Under the pieces are notes generated by a model. It had not been told where the DNA came from. It made no database searches and saw only the letters and a list, made by a program, of their open reading frames with translations. From NCBI GenBank assembly GCA_036426205.1, contig CM071571.1, positions 115,733,581 through 115,797,580 of the forward strand: 64,000 nucleotides of DNA. Direction: 5' to 3'. Of this stretch, positions 10,936 to 21,718 are shown piece after piece. Source of the DNA: Ascaphus truei. Lineage: Eukaryota > Chordata > Amphibia > Anura > Ascaphidae. The position numbers and the translations under genes are program-made. How positions within the stretch are numbered: the first letter of the stretch is position 1; each line of letters begins with the position of its first letter.

Positions 10936-11436
10936 GGTATACGTGCTGAATTAAAACCAGAAGAATCCATAGCTGATGAAGCTGAAAAGATGGGACATTC
11001 TCTGGAAGTGGGTGTGGAATTGCAACTTAATCTAAAAGGGGCTGTTTTTAAACGCTCTGCAACTGCTGCCATACAGTATGCCTACAATAAGACGAGCACC
11101 CGATGCGAGGGAAATCTCATGACCGCGCACGTAGAAAAAAGACTATACTTGGAGAAAGTCCTCCTCGAGCGACTGAGGGGTGCTGATCTCAAACACCTTC
11201 AGGAGGAGACACAAATAAACTGGAGAAAGGGCTCCAATCCCAACAGGACTGAGGGTTCTCTTCCTCCATCCACTCTCATTCAAGTCACTGAGATATCTAG
11301 AATGAGAGTGGAAGGATGGGCTTTGGCCGTGGCAAGCCCGAGCTTCCCACAAAAAGGGGAGGTATGTAACAGGGGTGTAATCCCTGTTCAAGTAATGTGC
11401 CTTTATTCTAGCAGTGTGGTGGTTAACTGCTGGTAG
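10936..11436 (+). pseudogene. C-terminal continuation of the coiled-coil cargo frame
   Basis: Reading continues in the same frame directly after the TAA at 10933-10935, with an internal Met at 10990 giving 148 residues. The segment is less coiled, with mixed hydrophobic and basic residues and one more helical stretch (VEKRLYLEKVLLERLRG). The frame overruns the polypurine tract into the 3' LTR and stops at 11434-11436, so the last 24 codons are LTR sequence. The simplest reading is a nonsense change in a longer cargo gene; stop-codon readthrough is an alternative I cannot exclude. Confidence 0.45.
11351..11362 (+). other. Polypurine tract
   Basis: AAAAAGGGGAGG lies two bases upstream of the 3' LTR, the standard position for the plus-strand primer of LTR elements. 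Confidence 0.8.
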
Positions 11437-12005
11437 TCAATTAATAAACACCACCTGCCTGATCTAGTTTGATTACAAAAGCCTGTCTGTTGAGACAGGA
11501 AGTGACTCCTTAGCTCTAAATGAGAGCTGACCTTTGGAGACAGAGGAGTGTTCTCGAGTCTCCCAGGAGAGACTGACCAAGAGAACACACATCTGTGGAG
11601 CTGACCAGTCTTGAGCTCTGCCCAGCATAGCTGATTGCAAGACACCAAATAAGACTTCTAATGGATGCTGATATTTTCTGTGCATGCACGGGTGTGGTTC
11701 CAGGAGAGCAGAGAATCTTACTCTACAGCAAGAAACAGATAAGACTTTCACTATTAAGAGACTGCTTATATCAGCTTATTTTATGATATATGTTTGGGGC
11801 TGCGAGACATGCTTGACTTAGGGAGTTGTGAATTAATTGCATGGTATTTTCACTAGAGATACTCCCAAGTGAATAGAAGCTTTGTCCCCCCCCCCCCTGT
11901 GTTTGGATGATTTCCTGATGAAAAGGAAAAGGCACAATAAAGCCTATTATAATTTCACCTTATAAAAGCCTATAAATTGTGTACTTCTGTGAACGTCCGT
12001 CTACA
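11365..12005 (+). repeat. 3' LTR of the coiled-coil element
   Basis: 641 bp, same ends as the 5' LTR. It differs by scattered substitutions plus a 3-base deletion after 'gacttctaa' near 11660 and a longer C run near 11886. It is followed by GGGAC, matching GGGAT before the 5' LTR at four of five bases. Confidence 0.92.
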
Positions 12006-13108
12006 GGGACATAGTACATGGCACAACACCCCTAACTCACCTTAGCAAACTTGATACCCTCTAAAATTCAATATGCCTCTTTTGTCCGCCAATGCAACTA
12101 CAACACACATCACTGCAAAATGCTCAAATAAGTAGATTGGTCATCATTTGAGCCTAGGCACAATTTTCATCTTTCCTGTCTTGCCTTCAAATACTTTCTG
12201 GGTAAGCTACCCATCTATCTGAACAAGCTCCTCACCCCTTCACTGGCCAGGGATCACAGGACACTGCAGGTTCAATCAGTGAATTTATGCAAGGGAAAAT
12301 CTGGGCAAAAACCATCACACATGAGAAAGAGAACCCATTTGGCCGCATCCATGAAAATAGAGGCAAGGGATGGTATTATTGATCACATTGGTCCCATACG
12401 GACCGGTGTAAGCATATAGAGCTTAATGCCACAGCTTGACAGATATTGAACCAGTCCTACATTTCAAGAATGTCACTTAACTTGGCCTTTCACTTCAATA
12501 TATATAGGTCCATTTGCTGCTAAAAATCAACATTGAGAAGCAATTGCTAAATTGGGAAGTTGAGCCCCTTATCTAGACAAATATAATTTAAGAAATCCTC
12601 AAACTATTTCATAACTGAGGGGGAGGAGGCAAAATGAATTGACATAATAAAATATTTAAACTGCAGATACCAAAAGAGCTACATTGCAGGCACAACCTTT
12701 TTACTCCTGCAAAAAAAAAAAAAAAGACGACAAGATTTTTAACGTGCTCTCCCGATATCAGGTCTTTGACTTTGACTAATACCTGGCTTTTTTTCAGGCT
12801 ACAAAACCCAGAGACCTCTAATCCTGTGGTAAATTTGGGATTCTGAAAGAGCAAGATCATGCCAGTAAGTAAAGAAACAGGTTGCCATTAAATCTTAATA
12901 GATCCCCCAGTGAGTGGGAATGTCAAATTGTTGGGTAGGAGAGTGCACCTGGAGGCCTGTCTTGTTTAGTAAGCCAAAGGAGTGAGTCAATTTTAGCTGG
13001 GGAAATTATATGGTCTTCGATCTCTATGCTCCAGTGTTACACAGGAGTATTTGACTGCGCTGGGATGACTGTGATATCGCTGCTTGTCAGGTGAAATATA
13101 AATGAATG
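12006..13108. other. Unassigned, possibly old LINE sequence
   Basis: No clear gene. The plus strand near 12180-12330 can be read as a decayed peptide resembling a retroelement C-terminus, but stops are frequent and I do not assign it. An A-run sits near 12709-12724. Confidence 0.35.
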
Positions 13109-13423
13109 CTAAGGAGTTTGACTAGAGGCTGAGTTAGATTTATATTCAAGGCCAGAGACTTTAAACTTGTTTATCTTGAAACCACAAACGCCCACAAAGT
13201 GGCCAAGTGCTTGAAATAGATTGGAGAGGATCATAAGTGGCTTAGCCATTGTCATTAATATATCGTCAGCAAACAGCGACAATTTTATCTGCTTTTCTTT
13301 AATTGCCGCTTTGTATTTTTTTGTTGGAAAGAAATAAGGAAGCAATGCTGACTGGATAAATATGATTTGCCAAAACCCCCCAAAATAAAAAAAAAGTGCA
13401 ATGTAACTTACATTGTACAACAT
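13109..13423 (-). pseudogene. L1-like reverse-transcriptase fragment
   Basis: The minus-strand frame contains IKLSLFADDILMTMAKPL followed by FKINKFK. KLSLFADD with the FADD catalytic box (FADDI codons 13259-13273) and a downstream (Y/F)KIN motif are characteristic of L1-clade reverse transcriptases. Only about 100 codons remain, with no flanking endonuclease or tail that I can see. The first 25 or so residues look unrelated or heavily decayed. It is a short dead remnant. Confidence 0.7.
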
Positions 13424-13980
13424 ATTGGATCATAATTAACTTATATGTTCATCGACACACTCTTCTAAACAACTTATCTAGCAAAACATTTCTATCATTG
13501 AATACAAGTCAAACACTAAACCTAAAAAAAAAATAAACAAGCGAGTAAAGCCAATGTATTTTTTAAATATCAGGTATTCATGTAAAAAGGACCCTTTTAT
13601 ATAGGTACACATCTTTTTCGTAATGTCTGTAATCAAACACTAAGGATCAGGATATCAAATACACCACGTTATGTCACCGTTTTAAATCCAAGAAAGAGAC
13701 CACATGCAAAGTTCAATACATGCTATAGCAAGAGTTATGTTCATGGAGGCTTAGAGGGGTAATTCAACAGTTAACTGAATAAAAAAGACGGGGAAAAAAA
13801 TGAAAGAACATTGCATAAACAATGCAAGTGACTTATTTAAACACTTTTTGAATTATTAAAGTAAAAATAAATAAACCCTTGTTTTATTTGGAAATAAAGT
13901 ATTTATTTTCTGAAAAAGCACAATAAAAGTTAATTAAGGCTTTCATCTATCATTAATCACCTCTTTAGGGCAGTACAAGA
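13424..13980. other. AT-rich DNA with no recognised feature
   Basis: About 550 bases; no gene or repeat end recognised. Confidence 0.4.
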
Positions 13981-13984
13981 ATAT

Positions 13985-14690
13985 TTGGCACCCTAGGCGA
14001 ACTTTCAGCTTGCTCCCCTCCCCCACTCCAAACACACAATTAACTTTCAGATTTTTTTTCTGACAAATTAAAATGTTATACCTAATAGATTTTTTGTAAC
14101 ATTCATATACACGCCCCTCCATTCTCCGTCATTCTCTTTCCCCCCTCTTTCCCGGTCACTTTCCCCATTTTCTCTCCCTCCTCTGTCCCATTCTCTCAAC
14201 TCCCCCCCCCTTCTCTCATTCTCCCCCCCCTTCTCTGTCATTCTCCCCCCGCTTTCTCTGTCATTGTCCGGGCTCCCCTTCTCTCTCATTCTCCCCCTGC
14301 TTTCTCTGTCATTCTCCCCCCTCTCTCTGTCATAGATATCCCACCCCCTGACGCAAACATACATACACACAGGACAGTGAAAGTCACAGAAAATACAGGC
14401 ACACCAGGACACAGCAGAACACAGTGACACACACACACATCCCCTCCCCTCTCTGGTCCACTTTGTTTTCCTTCTCTGCCTGGTCCCGCGCCCAGGCTCC
14501 TTTACACCTCCTCATGATTGGCTGCTTTACCCAGCAGCAGCCAATAAGGATGGAGGAAACTTCCCAGCTCTCTCCCTGCTTAGGGAAATTCCCCTGCAGT
14601 GTTAAAAATCTGCCGCTCCCCAAATTCAGCTGTCCTAGGTGGCTGCCTGGCTGGTCTAATGGTTGAACCGGCCCAGCACCTCTTCAGTCA
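13985..14690. mobile_element. Probable nonautonomous DNA element with a polypyrimidine minisatellite
   Basis: The left side contains 'ggcaccctaggcgaa' (13988-14002) and the right side 'cctaggtggctgcctgg' (14634-14650), an imperfect inverted pair seen in miniature hAT-type elements. Between them, 14110-14335 is a tandem array of 'ttctctgtcattctccccc'-type units. The exact termini and a target duplication could not be fixed. Confidence 0.4.
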
Positions 14691-14924
14691 GAGGACAAAG
14701 CAAGAAAAGTTACATAGCTACATACAGATGTAGCCGCTCTTACTGTCCTTGGCCCTGTGACTGCTCCGATTGGAACCTGGAAGGATTAATGATGCACTGC
14801 GGGAGGTCCTATTGAAAGGAATGGGGAGCTAGCAGCACCTTCGCAGCAACCACCTCCCCAGGCCCGCATTTTTATTTGGATGGTTGTGGCGTTGAAAATA
14901 CTAAGAGCGGCTATATCTGTAGTA

Positions 14925-15100
14925 GGAGGTGGTTGAAAAAAAACAAATGTCCATCAAGTTTAACCTATGTTGAATTTAGACGACAGATACTTATCCTATA
15001 TTTGTATTTATAGTATTTTGGTCCAGAGAAAGGCAAACAAAAAACCCCAGTGAAACATTATCCAATTCTGTCTCATAAAGTTAGCGGTTAGCCACTAAGG
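14925..15100 (-). mobile_element. CR1/L2-group LINE 3' tail, second copy
   Basis: Plus-strand blocks 'gtccatcaagtttaacctatg' (near 14950) and 'gtccagagaaaggcaaacaa' (near 15020) repeat the tail at 5925-6090 in the same orientation. Only the UTR is present. Confidence 0.7.
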
Positions 15101-15659
15101 TAATGAAGCTGCCTGTAAATGTATTTTTATTACGTAGTATGGCAGAAGGGGTTTCTGGAGCTGATATTAATGCGTGTCAGCTCCGGAGACTACCAGCTAC
15201 AAACCGATCCAGTACAAATATATTTTTTCTTCTAGCGAATCCCATCTCGCCACCCTTGAGGTGGTGAGATGAGAACTGCGTGTTGTTTGCGAGTTGCAGC
15301 CGTGGTGTGATTATCAAAGCTACCTGAAAAGCTAGATTTCTGAAAAAATGCAAGTTTGAGCATTTTTTGATCTCCTGGACGGTTTGTCTGAGTAGGAGAG
15401 CCACCGATCGGGAAGAAGCACTTTTCAAGTGAGTTTGACATGCTATCAAAGCTTTCTGAATAGCTACCTATGCCACCTCGTTCGAAAAGTGATACAAATG
15501 TTCGATGAGTTAGTTATCGAACCTACTAGAATGAGCCCCTTAGTGTTATAAGTAAACACGGAGACTTTACTCTATATGCCAACCACAAGGTCATTAATAA
15601 ACAAATTAAAGGGCAGGCATTCTATGTCTCAATAGACCAGTCTTCCACAGGTGCATGAT

Positions 15660-16040
15660 AAAAAGCCTGCTACAGTTAGGCTCCCGGCTCTCCCAGAAGT
15701 TGCCTCCTCTTCCTACACCATCCTCTCTTCTGCCGGTGTGCGCCGGAACCTGGGCCTGACTTCCGGGTGCACCCAGCTTCCAGCGGTAGAGAGAGGCCCA
15801 GCATGGGAAGAGACAGACAACAGCTGAACAGAACAGGAGCCCCAGCTCTCCCCAGCTGCTGCCTGTCTCTTCCCATGCCAAGCCTCTCTCTCCTGTTGGT
15901 GCGCACCAGAAGCTGGTTGCACCCAGAAGTCAGGTCCAGCTTCCAGCACGCTGCGGTAGGAGTGCCAGGCCCAGCATGGAGTGCCGGCAGCAGCTGGAAA
16001 AAACAGGGCCAGGCGGCCGCAACCAGAGGTAAGTGGTAAT
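15660..16040. repeat. GC-rich imperfect inverted repeat
   Basis: The blocks 'agcatgggaagagacagac' (15801-15819) and 'ctgtctcttcccatgcc' (15865-15881) form an inverted pair, with wider partial pairing involving 'gcttccagcggtagagagagg' and 'cctctctctcctgttgg'. It looks like the head of a fold-back DNA element continuing into the G-rich array. Overlapping reading frames on both strands reflect its composition. Confidence 0.45.
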
Positions 16041-16680
16041 TATATTTGTGGTGTGGGGTGGTAATTGTATTTGCGGTGGTGGTGGTGGGGGGGGGGGGGG
16101 GTAATTATCTGTTGTGTGGGTAGGAGGTTGGTAATTGTATTTGTGGTGTTGGGGAGGAGTGTGGTGATTGTATCTGTGGTATGGGGTGTAGTAATTGTAT
16201 TTGTGGTGTAGGGGGTGGTGTTCGCATCTGGGGTGTGTGTAGTGGTGTTTATCTGGGGGGTATAGTGGTGTCTGTATCTGGGGGGCTAAAATGGTGTCTG
16301 TATTGAGGGGTATAGTGGTGTATGTTTTTTGGGGATAGTTATATCTGTATTTAGGGGGGTAGTTTTGGGAGGGGGTATTGTATGTGTATGGGGGTGGGCT
16401 GTGTGGGTGGGGGAATTATATTGTTATTGGGGGGGAATTGTGTGTGGGGCATGTGGAGGAGGGGGGAAATGAGTGAGGGGGGGATTGAGGGAGCAGGATT
16501 GAGTGAGAGGGGGTAATAGAGTGATAGTGGGAGGGGGAGAGTGAGTGAGGAGGAAGAGAAGGGGGAAGAGTGAGAGACAGAGGGGAGAGAGACATACCGG
16601 TGTGAATGGGGAGGGCTCACAAGGACGCTGACATGAGTGGGAGGGGGGTGAGCGGGGAGTACGGTAAACGACATTGGGAT
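16041..16680 (+). repeat. G-rich minisatellite
   Basis: Degenerate units of about 25-35 bases built from 'ggtaattgtatttgtggtgt' and 'gggggtatagtggtgtctg', passing into 'gagtgaggggg' units after about 16450. The strand asymmetry is strong (G on plus). The minus-strand proline/serine-rich frame at 16351-16833 is a by-product. Confidence 0.8.
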
Positions 16681-16689
16681 TGAAGCTCT

Positions 16690-17960
16690 AGTTCTGGGCC
16701 ATAGAAAATCTGTTTCGGACCTGTCTACACACAGTTGGGGCTGTGTATAAAAGGACGCAATTAGCCTATTTTCCTTCAAAATTACACCAATCAATGTTGT
16801 GCTATGTATGGAAAATGACATAATTTGCATCATATTTGTTTAATGTTTTCTTTTTATCGGTGTAGGGAAATGTGATGCAAAACTCAAAGTGACAGAATAT
16901 TGTCACATTCATTAAATCAATGGAACTAGAATGCAAATCACTGTTTGCATTCGAGACTGTACATCTGCAGCACATATTCATACATACACTCTCATAAAAA
17001 TGTCTATGTAACTTATGTATACATATTGCGAGGGAATTCAGTATTCAGGTGTAGACTTGGATGCTGTATTGTACTGGATGCTGTACATAGGCTTTTATGT
17101 TCTTTGCCAGTGTTTCCCCAAAACACTGAATATAATAGGCACAAACTGAGCCACCCAAAAAGAAAGAAAATGACATAACATGACATGCTTAGACCCAGGA
17201 CCTGTCTGACCAGTGATTCCTGTGAGTAGCCTTTTATAGCTCCCTGAGTTCCCCATGCTCCAGGTCGTAGCTTAAAATACTCATACAATATAAATATTTT
17301 TATATCCCCACTTCAAATAAATATATTGGTGCAAATACAAATAAACAACGCAATTTAGTATAATAGAAAAAGGAAATAACTAACAAAAGCGAATAACAAA
17401 CAACAAGACAAAAACAACTGGGTATACCTGTTAAACCCATATAAGCCCGTCCCTTCTCTTTTTAACTTTCTTCTAATAGTCTTGAACAGTGTTATTATTG
17501 TACTAAAATTAGGCAATAATTAGGTTAGCAAAAGACTAGGGGAGGCGAGCCGTATTAAATTTTTGTAAAGGTTTAGGTTTTGTTATTTGCTTAGTAGCTT
17601 GTAACCGTTTACTGAATGCCACGTGCGCCCAACAGTGCAGTTTCTACTCCCTTATTTCTGATGCTAGCCCAGGAAATGAAAACAGAAAAAAAGGACAGAA
17701 TAGGCTCACCAGCGAGAAACACGTTAGAGGTTTCTCTTTTAACTAGGCATGATGCCTCAATAAATCTTTTTGTTATTTTTCTATTTTTGGCCTCCAGTCC
17801 TCTTTCTTTACCTACAGTAGCAGTGCTCCCTGTCTTTTCCCTTTTTTTATTTTATTTTTCAGAATAGGAGTTTGCTGGCTAGCAGATAGAAGAAAGCTCT
17901 CCTTAAAGATGCAGACATCAGAAACTTGACTGCAAATACAAACACCCACCAAAAAGTTCT
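16690..17960. other. No recognised feature
   Basis: About 1.3 kb of AT-rich sequence with no gene or repeat end that I can support. Confidence 0.4.
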
Positions 17961-17962
17961 AC

Positions 17963-18058
17963 AAAAAGTGTCTTTCAATGACACAACATTTTGGCTAGCC
18001 GTTGCCAAGAGCTCCAGAGTGTAGCCAAAATGAGGCGTTAATAAAAAAGACACTTTTT
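17963..18058. repeat. Fold-back inverted repeat
   Basis: Arms 17963-17998 and 18022-18058 are imperfect inverted copies (AAAAAGTGTCTTT... and its complement ending GACACTTTTTTT), joined by a 23-base loop. It resembles a very short fold-back element. Confidence 0.6.
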
Positions 18059-18198
18059 TTGTGGAATTTTATGATGTGCCTATCTTTATCTTTTTATATA
18101 CAATACTTGTGTGGTAATATGATAGCAGCCCCCATTCCAGCACTCTGATTTTACCTGATTGATGTGCGCCCCAAATCCCTTGACGTTTATTATATAGA

Positions 18199-18660
18199 TG
18201 TAGCCGAGCCCCCTTACCTCCGTGGCGGATGCGGGAAGGGGGGGGGGAGGCTGCAGAGGGGTCGGGTGCTGCCAGAGCTCTGTGGCGGACAGGCAATGCA
18301 GGGCGTCGCCATGTTAGGTCCTCTCGCATGCGCATAGAGTGCCTAGCGCATGCGCAGTACAATGTTGTGGCGGCCATTTAGGAGACTGCTCCACAAGGGA
18401 CTACATGTCCCAGAATCCCCTAAGCAAGAGGGGAGACAGTGTCTTTTGCATGAAAGGACCGTGTGTGCCAGTCCGACCGAGGCAGCTGAGGGAGTAGGTA
18501 GTGTCCGGGTGCCAGTGGCTCCTGGAGTAGACCAGATCTCCCCCTCAGGTCCCATCTAGGCTCCTGAGCCCTGTTAGATTGTGTGTGCTGTAGGGAAGGC
18601 CCTAGATAGAGATGCTTCCCTTAGTGCACAGCATTAGTAGTCCAGCGGTGACCGGACGGC
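18199..18660 (+). mobile_element. LTR (family A), 5' part only
   Basis: It begins TGTAGCCGAGCCC and continues with 'cttacctccg', two GCGCATGCGC-type sites (near 18328 and 18345), 'ggcggccattt', 'actacatgtcccagaatcc', 'ggagtagaccagatctcc' and 'gctgtagggaaggccc'. All of these recur in the same order in the copy at 53973-55126. The match fades near 18660, so the 3' half is missing. Confidence 0.65.
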
Positions 18661-19535
18661 CACGTGGGGATTTGCGGATTTGCGGATTTGCAGATGAGTG
18701 AAGAGCCATAGAGGGATAGATAGATAGAATGTTGCTGGTATAGTGCACTTACAAGGCTGGGAGATAGCGGGATACTTTAGGTGCAGATGCCTGGATACAG
18801 TATGTATCAAACATAACATAGAAGAGCAGGAACTCTATTCTTTTCAAATTGCAAATGTATTTCAATATTTCAGCTCCCAATAGAGCCTTTGCTTACACAC
18901 ACACACACCATTTTTATGTTATATGTGTAATAATTGTATAGTTTAAAGTCCTTGTCAAATACTACTTATAATTATGGGTGAGACACATTCCAACTACCGT
19001 CTTCAGTACTGAACTTCTGGCTATGAATTTCACATTTTTGCAAGTGTGTTAGGAGGATATTGTTGTGTAAAAGTACTTATAGTGTGCAAGATGTCAGAGG
19101 CAATACAAAAGGAGCAAATTATATAAAAAGCTGATTTTAGGGTATGACAAATATTGTTTTCCACAAATAAACTGGACAACATTTATAAAAAAAATAAAAT
19201 TTACAAATTTCACATTAATTTGGAGAATTTGATAAGTAACCACACCATGTGATCTTCTTTTTTAAGAATAATGAGCCAGACAACTTTATTTGGAAACTCT
19301 ATATTTTCTGCTTATAACAATATTGCTTGTACCGGATCTACACAATCCTACACAGTGGAACAAAACAGTTATGTGACTTGCATGCTTTATATTTACATGG
19401 AAATGAAAAGGGAATAGTAATACAGGAAGGAAATACTAATGTAATAATTAACTAGAACTAATCAGTGATCTATGGTAAATGGCCACGGGGAAGCACTTGA
19501 TTAGAAAGTCATGGGACAGTTCTATGACATCCATC
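18661..19535. other. No recognised feature
   Basis: About 870 bases, including small arrays of 'ggatttgc' (18665-18690) and 'gata' (18715-18726) and a short (CA)n near 18896. No gene seen. Confidence 0.45.
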
Positions 19536-19974
19536 CTTTAGCACAGCGTTTCCCAAATGGTGGGTCGTGAACCGGCACCGGGCCACGGCACCAAAATTGC
19601 CGGGTCGCAGCGAGGCTGGCCGCGCGGTGTCTCCCGTCCCCCCCGCTCAAGTTAAAAAAAATGGCGGCGATTCCACCCACGGTCCCGCGCGCTTGCGCAG
19701 GGCAAGCAGGGCCCGCTCCCTTCCTCCCCCCCGCTCCCAACGTGGGACGGAGGAGGAAGTACCAGCTCCTCTGCGGCCCGCACGTTACATGGGGCAGGGT
19801 GGAAGTACAAGCTCCTACTGCGGCCCGCTTCCCCCCGCGGCCAGCTTCCCAAGCTCACCTCCCGTGGCTCCCTCCCTCCCCAGCTCACCTCCCCGTTCCC
19901 CCAACCCACCTCCCGTCCCGTGCAGCAGGGGATATCGGGGGAGCAGGGAAAGCGTCCGGCCGAAGTAGTCACCC

Positions 19975-21035
19975 CACCCAGTCACTGTCTCCCACCCAAG
20001 TGTCCCTGGCCCCCCCCCACCCACCCAAGTGTCCCTGGCCCCCTCCCACCCACCCAAGTGTCCCTGGCCCCCTCCCACCCACCCAAGTGTCCTTGGCCCC
20101 CTCCCACCACGTGTCCCTGCCCTCTCCTCACACCCACACCCAAGTTTCCCTGGCCCCCTTCCTCCCACCCACTCAAGTGTCCCTGGCCAAACCCAAGTGC
20201 CCCTGCCCCCTCCCTCCCACCCACCCAAGTGTCCCTGGCCCCCAAATTGACCCTGGCCCCAGCCCTCCCACCCACCCAAGTGCCCTGGCCCCCTCCCTTC
20301 CAAGTGTCCCTGGCCCCCTCCCTCCCACCCACCCAAGTGTCCCTGGCCCCCACAGTGTCCCCTGGCCCCTCCCTCCCTCCACCCAAGTGTCCCTGCCCCC
20401 TCCTCCCACCCACCCAAGTGTCCCTGGCCCCAAAGTGTCCCTGGCCCCCTCCCTCCCACCCAAGTTTCCCAGGCCCCCTAAGTGTCCCTGGCCCCCTCCC
20501 CACCCCACCCAAGTGTCCCTGGCCCCTCCCTCCCCCCCCCCAAGTTCCCCTGGCCCCCTCCCCCCACCCACCCAAGTGTCCATGGCCCCTCCCTCCCACC
20601 CACCCAAGTGTCCCTGGCCCCTCCCCTCCCCCCCAAGTGTCCCTGGGCCCCCCTCCCTCCCACCCACCCAAGTGTCCTGGCCCCCTCCTCCCCCCACCCA
20701 AGTGTCCCGGCCCCTTCCCTCCCATTCAAGTGTCCCTGGACCCCTATTGTGGTCCCTGGCCCCCCTCCTCCCACCCACCCAAGTGGCCCTGGCCCCAGCC
20801 TCCCACCCAATGTTCCCTGGCCCCCTATGTGTGCCCTGGCCCCCTCCTCCCACCCACCCAAGTGTCCCTGGCCCCCAAGCCTCCCACCCACCCAAGTGTC
20901 CCTGGCCCCCCCCCACCCACCCAAGTGTCCCTGGCCCCCTCCCTCCCACCCACGTGTCCCTGGCCCCCTCCCTCCCACCCAACCACGTGTCCCTGCCCCC
21001 CCGCCCTCTCCCACCCAAGTGTCCCTGGCCCCCCC
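19975..21035 (+). repeat. C-rich minisatellite in the hAT-type element
   Basis: About 1 kb of units close to 'cccacccaagtgtccctggc' with variable C runs, period about 26-30 bases. Variants such as 'ccacgtgtccctgcc' occur. The plus strand is extremely C-rich. Confidence 0.97.
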
Positions 21036-21074
21036 TGCAGTCACTCACATCCATCGTTGCCTGTAATTCACTGT

Positions 21075-21612
21075 TTGTGTCTGTGTGCGTATAGGGGAGA
21101 GCGAGTGTGTGTGTGTGTGTGTGTATCAGTGTCTGTGTGTGTGTTTATCTGTGTGTATCTGTATCAGTATGTGTGTGTGTCTGTGTGTGAATCAGTGTCT
21201 GTGTGTATCAGTATCAGTGTAAGTGTGTGTAGCAGTGTCTCTGTGTGTGTAGCAGTGTCTCTGTGTGTGTAGCAGTGTCTCTGTGTGTGTAGCAGTGTCT
21301 CTGTTTGTGTATCAGTGTGTGTGTGTGTGTGTAGCAGTGTCTGTGTGGCTGCGTGTGTGTCAGTGGCTGGGTGTGTGTGTCAGAGGCTGCGTGTGTGTAT
21401 CAGTGTGTGTGTCAGTGGCTGCGTGTGTCAGTGGCTGTGTGTGTGTGTGTGTATCAGTGGCTGTGTGTGTGTGTGTGTGTGTATCAGTGCCTGTGTATGT
21501 GTGTGTATCAGTGGCTGTGTGTGTGTGTATCAGCGGCTGTGTGTGTGTCTGTGTGTGTATCAGTGGCTGTGTGTGTGTGTGTATATCAGTGGCTGTGTGT
21601 GTGTCTGTGCAG
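21075..21612 (+). repeat. TG-rich minisatellite in the hAT-type element
   Basis: Units of the 'gtgtgtagcagtgtctctgt' and 'gtgtgtatcagtggctgtgt' kinds, 20-40 bases long, embedded in (GT)n. Confidence 0.95.
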
Positions 21613-21718
21613 GCCCTATAGGCCAGTATAGGCGATAAAAATTTTAGCGGGTCACGAAAAAGAAATTAAAAAATAACCGGGTCATGGAAAAAAAAGTTTG
21701 GGAAACCCTGCTTTAGCA

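Larger units (their letters stand above)
7242..12005 (+). mobile_element. Complete LTR retrotransposon with coiled-coil cargo and no visible pol
   Basis: Two 641-bp direct repeats (7242-7882 and 11365-12005) both begin TGTAACAGGGG and end GTCCGTCTACA, giving the TG...CA ends of an LTR element. Five-base flanks are GGGAT before and GGGAC after, a near-perfect target duplication. A TGGTGTCCGAGG tract two bases after the 5' LTR is a primer-binding-site candidate, and AAAAAGGGGAGG just before the 3' LTR is a polypurine tract. By eye the LTRs differ at roughly 18 positions, so about 97% identity and a moderately young insertion. The 3.5-kb interior has a 0.9-kb leader and about 2.6 kb of coding sequence for a coiled-coil protein. 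I see no CCHC knuckle, DTG protease, YxDD polymerase or integrase motif. It is therefore probably nonautonomous. Confidence 0.9.
19544..21710. mobile_element. Nonautonomous hAT-type element filled with minisatellites
   Basis: The ends are CAGCGTTTCCCAAA and, inverted, CAGGGTTTCCCAAA, flanked by an exact 8-bp duplication CTTTAGCA (19536-19543 and 21711-21718). This is the end structure and duplication length of hAT transposons. The 2167-bp interior has a GC-rich head (19560-19970), a C-rich array (about 19975-21035) and a TG-rich array (about 21075-21610), then a short tail. No transposase. Very long frames on both strands (up to 477 codons) come from the arrays, whose period keeps several frames open. 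Confidence 0.92.

Noticed and set aside
16351..16833. 160-codon proline/serine-rich minus-strand frame
   Set aside because: It reads the complement of the G-rich minisatellite.
19661..21272. Reading frames of 477, 450, 293, 247 and 214 codons, proline- or glycine-rich, on both strands
   Set aside because: They all cross the C-rich minisatellite in the hAT-type element; overlapping frames on both strands with the same period show that they are products of the repeat.
21265..21638. Cysteine/valine-rich frames of about 118 codons in three phases
   Set aside because: Translation of a GTGTCTGTGT array; any phase stays open.
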